64,000 nucleotides of DNA, taken from the NCBI RefSeq assembly GCF_042100115.1, contig NC_091274.1, forward strand, positions 1,550,001-1,614,000, written 5' to 3'. This document shows, piece by piece, positions 10,374 through 19,153 of the stretch. Below the pieces are notes generated by a model that was given only the letters and a program-made list of their open reading frames with translations, was not told where the DNA came from and did no database searches. A program made the position numbers and the translations under genes. Within the stretch, counting starts at the first letter, position 1. Every line of letters begins with the position of its first letter. The stretch comes from Alternaria dauci. Taxonomy: Eukaryota > Ascomycota > Dothideomycetes > Pleosporales > Pleosporaceae.

Positions 10374-13300
10374 TTATTTCTTGGAAGCCTTCTGGGCGGC
10401 CTTGGTGACCTTGCCGGCCTTGTCGGCCTTGGCGACGGACTTGATGACACCGACGGCAACGGTCTGACGCATGTCACGGACAGCGAAACGACCGAGAGGA
10501 GGGTAGTCAGTGAAGGCCTCAACGCACATGGGCTTGGAGGGAACCATCTTGACGATGGCAGCGTCACCGGACTTGATGAACTTGGGAGAGTTCTCAACAG
10601 ACTTTCCGGTACGGCGGTCAATCTTCTCGAGGAGCTCAGAGAACTTGCAAGCAATGTGGGCGGTGTGGCAGTCGAGGACTGGGGCGTAACCAGCACCAAC
10701 CTGACCAGGGTGGTTGAGGACGATGACCTGGGCGTTGAAGGACTCGGCACCCTTGGGGGGGTCGTTCTTGGAGTCACCGGCAACGTTACCACGACGGATC
10801 TCCTTGACGGAGACGTTCTTGACGTTGAAGCCGACGTTGTCACCGGGGACACCCTCGACAAGCTGCTCGTGGTGCATCTCGACGGACTTGACCTCAGTGG
10901 TGACACCAGCGGGGGCGAAGGTGACGACCATACCAGCCTTGATGATACCGGTCTCGACACGACCGACGGGCACCGTGCCAATACCACCAATCTTGTAGAC
11001 ATCCTGGAGGGGAAGACGGAGGGGCTTGTCGGTGGGACGGCTGGGGGGGTCGATGGCGTCAATGGCCTCGAGGAGGGTCTTACCAGTGGCCTTGGCCTTG
11101 GTCTCCTTCTCCCAACCCTTGTACCAGGGGCAGTTGCTGGAGGCCTCAATCATGTTGTCGCCGTTGAAACCGGAGATGGGGACGAAGGGAACGTGCTTGG
11201 GGTTGTAGCCGACCTTCTTGATGAAGTTGGAGGTCTCCTTGATGATCTCCTGGTAACGCTCCTCAGACCACTTGGTGGTGTCCATCTTGTTGATGGCAAC
11301 GATGAGCTGCTTTACACCGAGGGTGTAGGCGAGGAGAGCGTGCTCACGAGTCTGACCATCCTTGGAGATACCAGCCTCGAACTCACCAGTACCGGCGGCA
11401 ATGATGAGAATAGCGCAGTCAGCCTGGGAGGTACCAGTGATCATGTTCTTGATGAAATCACGGTGACCGGGGGCGTCGACTAGATGGTGTCAGCAGGTGG
11501 ACCGCGTCCAAATCTCACTGTCGAAAAGAAAAAAAGAATTCATGTCGCTTGTCATGTCGATGCTGCGGCTTTGTGCTTGTCACTGCGCCTGTGTCTCGTG
11601 AGGGCAGTGCTGCTCGAGAAGTACTTGTTGCATGGCGCGCAGAAGTAGGTGCCATTCTCAAGAGCTGATGCACGCGATGCTCTCCGTTCCAGAGCAGCAG
11701 CTGAAAGAGGCTTGACGACCTTGAAGCCCCTTCCCTCAGCCTCAAGATGAGCGTCACTTCGCCGATGATCATCGAGAGCATACTGCGAGGCTGCATTGTG
11801 ATCACAGACCTCGCATCGGAAGCGCGCCAGCTCTTTCGCCTTGTTCCGGACACCAGCAGCGATCTCATTCACGCGCCCAGGATTGCGTTCGCTCCAAGAC
11901 GTGTGCTGCTTGAGGTTGTTCCTCAGGAAGACCTCCTCATTCTCGTCGCGCTTCCTCTTGCGGCAGCGCTGGGTCTTGAGTGCATCGCGCTGGCGGCGGA
12001 GTTCCCTGGCATGGACAAGCTCTTCCTCAGTGAGGGTGAGGTCTGCTCGAACGCTCTCTGATAGTGAGAGGTGGGTGCATCCAGGCTCCCAAGCCACCTT
12101 CTCGCGAGGCCAAAGGAAGAAGTCCGGAATGAAGACGTCATCCATGATCATCTTGACGCACGCGCAGAACACCACAGTATAGACAGCCTCCAATGCAAGG
12201 AAGCGGGCTCGTAGGCGAGGAACTTGCTGTGGAGAAGGCATGTTGGTCCAGCACAACATACCAAAAGTTAAGGAATAGCCCTGATTTAGGGCGCGCTGAA
12301 CAAGTTTAGGTATGACACCTTTACCTGTCCTGTAGGTGGTCTGGCGCCCTTGAACCCCATCCTTTGCATGAGTCCCAGACCCAATGTAGAGCATAGGTTG
12401 TAGCTGAAGATGCTCGAGGATGAGGGCATACACAGCCCATAGCTTGGAGGCGGTTGGCTTGGGGAGGCCTCGGAAGAAGTCGATGCTGGGTGGCTCTGGT
12501 GACGAGAGCACTGCATCCAAACCTGGGGCGACCTGGAGAGGTGTGTCGCTGACCACGGAATCCCATTTCTCACGCGATGAGAAGGCAGACTTGATGTTCG
12601 TGTTGATATACCAGTCGGGAAGATCGAGGTTGACGAGCCGAAAGCCAGCAGCATCAAGGTGTGACTCGATGGAACCAACCTCAGGGTCGAAGAAGTTCTC
12701 CATGATGGATGTCTTGAAGTGGATGAAAGACAGTGTGTGTGGAGGATGCAGGCTGGATGCAGATGATGCGGATGCGGTGCTGAGGTGTGATCCTGAGGAA
12801 TGAAGGCAAAGGACAGGAGGAGGCAGATAAAAGGCTCCTCAGGTCCTGAGGCAGCAGCATCATGATGGAAGGAACATGCTGCATCCGATGGCAGGAGCAT
12901 CGGGAAGTGGCAGCATGAGCGAGCGCAGCAACAGCAAGGGCGAGCTGAGCAGCGACAGGAGCGAGCGACATGACGGAAGGGGATACATGAAGAAGGTGCA
13001 TACACGATGAAAGGGGATACAAGAGGAAGGTGCAAACATACTGCATCGTGTTAGCATAGTGAAGAGCTGAGGAAGGGAGGATGCACGAACCTAACGGTGA
13101 CATAGTACTTGGGAGTTTCGAACTTCCAGAGCGCGATATCAATGGTGATACCACGCTCACGCTCAGCCTTCAACTTGTCGAGGACCCATGCGTACTTGAA
13201 GGAACCCTTACCGAGTTCGGCGGCTTCCTATGAGGCTGTTAGCCTACTGTAACCAGGGTTGAGAAGTTAGATGTGCATCATCACGCCCCCATGTAATCGC

Positions 13301-13858
13301 CAGGGTATGATATCGCCAACAAGAGGAAGACGAACGCTCCCCATGTAGTCGCCTGGGTAGGGTGTTCGATTTTCCTCTTGCATGGCGTGTGATGATGTCG
13401 GCTGCAAGCGGGCTAGCGCTAGCGCGTAAAAGTCCGCACAACCCCACCACCAAAAATGCCCCTCATCGCGATAAGCCAGAGTTTGGCAGAGCGCTCAGAG
13501 GAAGCACCAGGTGGATGCAGCAGTGCGTGTGAAAGGAAAAGTGATGCCATACCTTCTCGAACTTCTCGATGGTACGCTTGTCAATACCACCGCACTTGTA
13601 GATCAAGTCTGCATCCCAATGTAAGTTGTTTGACCCCGCAATCGTTCGGAGAGGGAGGGCTTACGGCCGGTGGTGGTGGACTTTCCGGAGTCGACGTGGC
13701 CGATAACGACCACGTTGATGTGCATCTTCTCCTTACTGCAACCATTGTTAGTAAGGTGTACCAGGCATAGGTGTGGCGGCCTTGAGCTACCCCAGTGGGC
13801 AAATGTCGAGAGACTCCACTGGTTGCAGGCGGAAGGCAGGCAGAGTGACTTACCCCAT
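10374..13858 (-). CDS. tef1: Translation elongation factor 1-alpha
   Basis: GTPase that delivers aminoacyl-tRNA to the ribosomal A site in the cytosol; 457 aa. Exons are 13858-13854 (only ATGGG), 13735-13665, 13608-13553, 13227-13092 and 11479-10374. They sum to 1374 nt, exactly in frame, giving [12 protein letters not shown]...[14 protein letters not shown], then [12 protein letters not shown] and the long last exon ending [12 protein letters not shown]. The P-loop (GHVDSGKS) and G3 motif (DAPGH) are intact. Introns 1-3 are 118, 56 and 325 nt. Intron 4 (13091-11480) interrupts the Ile codon of VTVIDAPGH. It cannot be spliced in frame as one GT-AG intron, but works as a [D1,2] twin intron (see separate entries). 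It contains a nested GIY-YIG/zinc-finger ORF. Base composition of the exons is strongly codon-biased, as expected for a highly expressed gene. Confidence 0.97.
11552..12703 (-). CDS. Putative GIY-YIG endonuclease with two U1-type C2H2 zinc fingers, nested in the EF-1alpha intron
   Basis: Intronless 383-aa ORF in the same orientation as EF-1alpha, wholly inside the external part of intron 4 and in a different frame from the host exons. Residues about 88-180 match the GIY-YIG nuclease layout: VYA (91-93), YIG followed by SGT (106-111), a helix Arg (R120 in VQGRQTTY) and the catalytic-type Glu (E172 in FLALEAVY). A basic, probably coiled stretch follows at about 230-295. Two zinc fingers of the U1/matrin spacing CxxC-x12-H-x5-H come next (C297, C300, H313, H319; C355, C358, H371, H377). 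A nuclease plus DNA- or RNA-binding fingers inside an intron is the layout of a homing endonuclease, which would spread the intron into empty alleles. That function is inference. It could instead be a domesticated nuclease or an inactive relic, although the frame is intact. A nested independent gene with its own promoter is also possible. Confidence 0.85.
   Translation of the reverse strand: MENFFDPEVGSIESHLDAAGFRLVNLDLPDWYINTNIKSAFSSREKWDSVVSDTPLQVAPGLDAVLSSPEPPSIDFFRGLPKPTASKLWAVYALILEHLQLQPMLYIGSGTHAKDGVQGRQTTYRTGKGVIPKLVQRALNQGYSLTFGMLCWTNMPSPQQVPRLRARFLALEAVYTVVFCACVKMIMDDVFIPDFFLWPREKVAWEPGCTHLSLSESVRADLTLTEEELVHARELRRQRDALKTQRCRKRKRDENEEVFLRNNLKQHTSWSERNPGRVNEIAAGVRNKAKELARFRCEVCDHNAASQYALDDHRRSDAHLEAEGRGFKVVKPLSAAALERRASRASALENGTYFCAPCNKYFSSSTALTRHRRSDKHKAAAST
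12969..13033. repeat. 33-bp tandem duplication in the leader of the nested ORF
   Basis: Two adjacent copies of a purine-rich unit (on the + strand, ...GGAAGGGGATACATGAAG... and ...GAAAGGGGATACAAGAGG...), with period 33 bp. They sit between the internal-intron acceptor and the nested ORF. Read on the gene strand they are pyrimidine-rich (GCACCTTC...TGTATCCCCTT). Confidence 0.65.
13041..13090 (-). other. Internal intron of the EF-1alpha stwintron
   Basis: A 50-nt canonical fungal intron: GTTCGT donor, GCTAAC branch site 9 nt before the acceptor, and a CAG acceptor. It lies between the first and second bases of the external donor. Its excision is needed to make the external GTATGT donor. Confidence 0.83.
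13284..13372. repeat. Pair of short hairpin-forming repeats (copies A and B) in EF-1alpha intron 3
   Basis: Two related units (CCCCATGTAATCGCCAGGGT and CCCCATGTAGTCGCCTGGGT) lie about 50 bp apart within the unusually long (325 nt) intron 3. An imperfect inverted repeat (AAGAGGAAGACGAAC against GTTCGATTTTCCTCTT) flanks copy B. They resemble copies C and D beyond the 3' end of the gene. Confidence 0.55.
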
Positions 13859-15767
13859 GTTGGCGGTGTTGTCTTGTTTAAGTTTGTGTGGTGGTGAGGG
13901 GAAGTTGTTTGATACTCAGATTTACAGCGCGCGGTGTAAGGTATGAGTTGGACGGAGAAGAAAAGTTGAGCGATGGAGGGGTCGGGTGCTAATATACCTG
14001 GAGGGCTGTGGGTCTGTGCTAGTTTTAGGCGCTAGTCCCCCGTTGGGCTACGAAAACTCCTTCACTTGCAATGAGTTCAAAGGCGAGAGAGGCAAAATGG
14101 GTCCTCTTAATTGGCCCATATACCATAGAGCCCTTCCACCCGCCTTGACCGCCTGCTACGGGCTTGCCACAGCCGCAGTTGCCTCACGCGAGTCTTTGGG
14201 ACTATCGTCATTGCGTGTCCATCAGCCCTTTTTTGGTACCCGCGTCACCTACGCGCTACAGCTTTTGCTTTTGCACAATTTTCGACTACTACCATCACGC
14301 CGAATGGACTTCTTCTGGATACTGGCCCAGTATGCAGTCATCGCGCTGAAACAGGCTCGGTGTCACCTTTGCCGCACTGCAAACTTTTGGCGGGGTACTG
14401 AGATTGCCATCATAATCTGTACCTAGCCCCACTACAAGCGGAGTCCATAGTGGCCTTGTCCACGGTACTATCTAGATCATGCACAACACCGTGTCCATTT
14501 CTTCCATTCCGCTGCTAGCCACTGCCTTCATCACCTTCACCGTCACATTGGGCATTGCTGCTGTATGCAGCCATAAATGGGCCCTCGTTGCCTCACTAAG
14601 CGCTGTCATAGACACCCATTATTCCTCCACCCAACTATCATGGGACAGCCTTTCGAATCGTTCATACGCCGCCCTTTACCGACGTGGAATCTGTCGCGGC
14701 ATCCTACGCTGACCCTTGCTTTACTAGGCATTTCTGCTGAAAGAAAGTTTGTTTCAGGATTGAGACCTACTCGCTCGAAACCCACCCGGTACCGTCATTG
14801 CAATGCAACATAAGCTTTCCACGTTCACTCCGGGAAACAATGGGCTTGCAGAGCTTCGTCAAGCTTTCACCACCATGGCGATATCGTTTCGCCCGCCTAC
14901 AGGCTATTTGTACCACGAGAAGCGGAAATTATGAGGCAAAGTCCACGTTCGAGCTTGCCTTCTACCATCCGTTGCCCTACCTGACCCACCGCAGTCCGAA
15001 CTGCTAACTACCCAATTACTAGTGCAGGTATACAGTTTGTCCTGTTTTAAACCAAGGCTCCGGAGGCATCGAAGAACTGATACTGCGATATTCTTTAGGC
15101 ATAGGATAGTTCAGCAAACCCCAAACCGCCATCCTCCGTCACGCATGCGATCTACGTACCACGAACGAATCAATCCGGTCCTATAACCAACCCCTTCGCT
15201 GGCCACACGTTGTTCAGGGTCATACAGAGGTTGTGACAGAATCGCTTTTTGGTGCGAGTGAATGAAGAAGCTTGCGGAAACGCCAGATAATGCTCGCCGG
15301 GGTACCAGAAAGATGAAGGCTGGCGCCTGGGATTAGTACCTCACTGCAAAGACCGTCATACTTGGCTCCTCATCACACCGCTTCATGAGCTGCTTCCCTT
15401 TATGAGAATTCAGAGGAAACAGGATGACGGTCATAACGTATATTCGATAAAGGTATATCCGCTTTGGAGGAGAAGCAATGGTGCTGAGATGCTCACCTCA
15501 CATGTCTATTCGCTCCAACGTTCCTCTAGAATGAACACAGTTAACGACGTGTTCTCTCCTGACGAACTTTTGATAAGAACAATCAAGTAACGACTGCGTC
15601 TTTCGGCTACGGAGAACATGAGCATAGCGTTAGATTGTCATAAAGACTTCATTCTCGATCGGATCATATCTCTCGCGTTCGAAGAAGCACGCTTTTGAGC
15701 CATGATGGACGAAGCACATTATCGCATCAGAGTGCAGCATCCTAAAGACATTCTCGAGCCACAACAA
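13859..15767. other. Spacer with EF-1alpha promoter
   Basis: About 1.9 kb without a supported gene. The first 60 bp read on the minus strand form an A/C-rich leader (CCACCACACAAACTTAAACAAG) typical of highly expressed fungal genes. A TATA-like GGTATATTAGC lies near 13988-13998, roughly 130-140 bp upstream of the ATG. The remainder contains only short ORFs without domains. Confidence 0.5.
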
Positions 15768-17157
15768 CTAGTCTTCCCATACATCATTCAACAGCCATTT
15801 CTGGCCTTCCCATTGCTCCTTCACAACTGGCCAGATCTGATCGGGTGGTAGCACGAACCCACCACCGGCCTGGTCCTGAGGACTCAGCTCCATCGTCCAC
15901 GAGTGATTTGCGCCGTGCACAGCATAGTGGTGATCTCTCGAGTTACCCGTAGAGAAGTAAAGGATCTGACAACCAGGGCCAAATTCGTAAGTACTGTTCT
16001 TTGTGCTAGCAGCCATGATAGCATTTGCTGTGCCACCAGCAACCTCGAGCATGCGAGGAAGGGTTTCTGGTAGCGGGTCGCACGAGAATCCATAGGGAGT
16101 TAGAATGAGCTGACTGTACGAGTGGAAGTCGATAAAAGAACGAATTCCAGCACCTTTTTGTGAAAGTTTAGCTGAAAGACCATCCATGGCTTCATTCTCG
16201 GGCGTGTCGCCTGGTGCTTCTCCACGGTACGTCTGGCCACAAGGATCTGGTGTAGACCCACCCTCTGGCGGCTCCGCGTCCCACTCAAATTTCCAATTGC
16301 GGTTGCCGTCAGTTCCAATGCAGGTGGTGTTGATATTCGGACGCGGCTGACGGTTCTTTCGCCAGAGTCGATCATTTGTTTGTGTGTACAGGAAGCCATC
16401 AGGATTGTGGAAGGGCACGAGGTAGAAATCGTAGTAGTCCAAGAAGGCGGTCACATTGGTATCGCCTTTCTTGTAACCGTCAATCAGTTGATATGCCAAG
16501 TACTCGATTACTGTGACAGTTAGTTGTTGTTATGTCCCAGTTGGCATGTACATTCTTACCCATGGTGGATATCCATTCTCTTGCGTGGACTGTGGCATGC
16601 CAGAGAATGACTGGCTTCTCTGCTTTGTGCTTTCTGTGACCGTCCTTTTCGTCTCCATAGAGGTTGAAAGCATAGATCGTTCGATTCTCGGAGCTCTTTC
16701 CAATGGGAAACTTCTTCGAGTTCTTGGGAAATGCCTTGACAAGATCATCCCAGTACTGAAGATGGTCGGCGTATGGATGATAGGTGTCGAACCAGGAGAG
16801 ATCTGGTAGCTCGCCACGCCCGTGCAAGCCTCGCTTGTATACTGGTTTCTTTTCCGTAGCGCGTATATAGTTGCCAAGATCGGAGTTCACGAGGCGTGCT
16901 TTGAGACCTAAGGCATTGAAAGAGCTTACTTCTTCAGGCGGAACGGCGATGGAAAGGGTTTCGCGAATGGGATGAGTGTGGTACTTGGAGAAAAGTATAC
17001 TAATCTCACGAGCCTCCTCAGCAGAAGACGGTGTAACCGAATAAACGTGATAGCCATTATACGTGACTTCCGCGTTGTGAGTTGCAGAGCTGTCTCGAGA
17101 CTGGAAGGGAGATGCTGCTGCTAACTGAGTGGCTAGCAATATGTTGGTCCACTTCAT
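15768..17157 (-). CDS. Secreted M14A metallocarboxypeptidase
   Basis: Zinc carboxypeptidase that removes C-terminal residues from peptides outside the cell; 446 aa. Exons are 17157-16560 and 16510-15768. The 49-nt intron (GTAAGA...CAACTAACTG...CACAG) restores STMVIEYLAYQL. A signal peptide is visible (MKWTNILLATQLAAAS), followed by an activation propeptide to about residue 110 and then the catalytic domain. Zinc ligands are in HAREW (His, Glu) and in the later FHSYSQL (His). The catalytic Glu is in WTMELSPQ. NPDG and GNRNW are the usual M14 substrate-pocket segments. Several N-x-S/T sites fit secretion. The length is normal for a procarboxypeptidase A-type fungal enzyme. Neighbours give no pathway hint. 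Confidence 0.94.
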
Positions 17158-18390
17158 GGTGAATATCGATTGACCGTTCGTTGTATGGCGTACTCGGTAC
17201 TATGCACGATCTGTCTTGAGACATTATATACTGCCTGAACCTTGTCATAACCTTATCAGGCATTGGGAGCCAAGTGAATGATGATGCAACGATGCGATTT
17301 CATTTTACTGCCTCCAATGGGGATATCGCAGTGGTTTTACCGCTTAGTACATAACAAGTATGTGGAGTGTCGTTCAACGGCCAACCGAGGACATGCCCAG
17401 ACTTCGAGATATCTTGGACATCACCAGCTTCCTAATCAGGTCTCGCCGCCAAGAAGCACGACATGGTAGACATGCATATTCCCCTCAACTAAGGGTAAAC
17501 TGACAGAATCGCAAATGCTGCATGGGATGAATAGCGACACTACTGCCATGATGTACGCTGAGTCGCAGTTAGGGTCCCGTAGGCTGTGCTCTTCGGATCT
17601 CCACTGTCGATAAGCTGCGTTTGAAATGATGGGGGAAGGCACAACCGATACCTAACTTTGAGCCAATTCTACCTAGGTAGAGGGTTCTGACGTGCTGTCC
17701 TCTCATTTGTTTTTTTTTTCCCGAAAAAAACGTTCGTTGCGGTAAGGCTGTGACAAGCAAAGTAGAAAAAAAAATAGGCTCAGCGTCTATGGCTCCCTTG
17801 TGCAGCCCGCACAAGAACGTATAAAGCCCCCAAAAAAGAGTTACATTCATTCATTCATTCATCCATCCATGGATGAAGAAGTGCCAAAAAGAACTGATGT
17901 GACCTAACCAGGGGTCGCTGTGACGATGTTAGTAAAGGCATTCGAACACGATGCGTATAAGTTGGTACTTACAACCTGGAATCTCTTGATATCGAACGAA
18001 TCGTAGTCAAGCGCCTTGCCATTGGGCCATTAGGCCGGTTGCATTTCGATGACAAGCGAAAGGATTAATTGCATAATATCCTACATTTTGTGGCGGAAAA
18101 AGGTGGCAATTGCGCTAGCACTGCGGGGTTGCCTGCTGTGCAGTTGAGCCAAACGTCACTCGCCCCACCATACCTCGTCTTCTATTCGACACACGTTTTC
18201 CAAGCACCAGCAATCGCAGCCTCAATGATGCCCGTCACAGAGCGAAGAGTCCACTTGTTGACTCACAATATAAGTGCTGTCACCGGAAGACCGCTCATCG
18301 AGCAGAGGCTTCATAAACCTCAAGTGCGGCCTGTTGCCATAAAAACCAGGCACTTATAGGCCTGCACCAGCAGAATCAACAAATCCAACG
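17158..18390. other. Divergent intergenic region, carboxypeptidase / Nudix
   Basis: About 1.2 kb between two divergently transcribed genes, so it should contain both promoters. A short TTCA/ATCC microsatellite lies at about 17844-17870, and T- and A-rich tracts at 17708-17780. No coding frame is supported. Confidence 0.5.
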
Positions 18391-19153
18391 ATGCCAACAA
18401 GCAACAATGAAATCTATACAGCACACTTCGACAGTAGTCAATTCGTAGTTGGCGGTGGTGTCGCAATATTTCATCTTGCCACAAGTCGCGTTGTGATATG
18501 CAGCTGTGTGTATCGCGGACAAAAGTTCTACTTCCTCCCCAAAGGACGGCGCGACGCTGGCGAAGAGAGCGGCACAGGTGCCGAGAGAGAAGGTTATGAA
18601 GAAGTATGCCACATCTACTTTCTCTTCTGGCAGACAAACATACTAACGCTGTGAACAGTCTGGCTACCGCAACCGTCTTCTGCCTCTACCTACTGTCCAC
18701 CGTCAGCCGCAAGCGCACCCACGCATACATGCTCCTCCACAGACTGCCGAGCCGGTATACATGCAACTCCTTCCTCTTGGTTCCCAGCAATATATAATTT
18801 ATTGGTACATTGCCGAGACACTTCCTCCTATTCTAGAAACCCTGCTTGAGACGGAAGCAGGCGCGGCGTATAAACCACCACCACCATATCCGCAGAACCT
18901 CTCTTTACGGGAGAGAATCAAAGAAGAGCCTGAAGGGTATGAGCCAAGACACCACGAGAATACAGGGGTAGATGAGCTCGAAGTGACTTATAAAAGTGAG
19001 TTGGTGAGCGTGGAGAAGGCGGTGGAAAAGCTGGAACACGAAGGTAGTATGGGTAGGATTATGGCGGATGTGGTCAAGAAAGGATGGGAGGGGATTCAGC
19101 GGAGGCTCGAGATGGAGGATGCTGCTACGCACGAGAGTCCTGAGACAGTTTGA
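18391..19153 (+). CDS. Nudix hydrolase
   Basis: Hydrolase of a nucleoside diphosphate linked to another moiety; 235 aa. Exons are 18391-18603 and 18659-19153. The 55-nt intron (GTATGC...CTAAC...AACAG) falls within the Nudix box. Only the spliced form gives the perfect signature G-x5-E-x7-R-E-x2-E-E-x-G (GRRDAGEESGTGAEREGYEE then SGY). The box lies at about residues 52-74, the usual position after a short N-terminal strand region (VVGGGVAIFHL). The C-terminal part (ELEVTYKSEL, EKAVEKLEHEG) is probably helical. The substrate cannot be predicted. No signal or organelle target is evident. Confidence 0.9.

Larger units (their letters stand above)
11480..13091 (-). other. EF-1alpha intron 4: [D1,2] spliceosomal twin intron (stwintron)
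   Basis: The upstream exon ends at 13092 (...GTC ACC GTT A) and the next exon begins at 11479 (TC GAC GCC), so the Ile codon demands this junction. The first intron base is G (13091), followed directly by an internal intron, 13090-13041 (50 nt: GTTCGT donor, GCTAAC branch site, TGCAG acceptor). Removing it joins G to TATGTTTG, creating a canonical GTATGT donor. The external intron then runs 13040-11480 with a GCTGAC branch site and a CTAG acceptor. A one-step GT-AG removal at AG/GTTCGT would shift the frame. No other acceptor is usable, because an in-frame TGA sits just upstream of the final CTAG. The external intron (about 1.56 kb) is far longer than every other intron in the window. Confidence 0.85.

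Noticed and set aside
10262..11149. Minus-strand ORF overlapping EF-1alpha in another frame
   Set aside because: Low-complexity Ser/Pro/Arg frame caused by EF-1alpha codon bias. The real frame is certain.
10656..11483. Long plus-strand ORF (275 codons) across the EF-1alpha last exon
   Set aside because: It is the antisense shadow of strongly codon-biased EF-1alpha. Its translation is a Val/Gly/Asp/Leu-rich string without a domain.
12286..13035. 249-codon minus-strand ORF upstream of the nested nuclease
   Set aside because: Ser/Cys/Pro/His-rich frame overlapping the nuclease ORF and its repeat leader. No domain, and its start lies in the repeat.
11480..13091. Intein or in-frame insertion in EF-1alpha
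   Set aside because: The nested ORF is in a different frame from the exons, has its own start and stop, and the flanking insert has stops in the host frame. No intein splicing motifs (N-terminal Cys/Ser block, HN+C at the end) are seen.
11480..13091. Group I or group II self-splicing intron hosting the nuclease
   Set aside because: The upstream exon does not end in U as a group I intron requires, and no GUGYG group II start or catalytic-core pairing was seen. Canonical spliceosomal donor, branch and acceptor signals explain both introns.
17844..17870. TTCA/ATCC microsatellite as a regulatory element
   Set aside because: A short simple repeat with no positional relation to a promoter motif. 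It is recorded only as part of the spacer.
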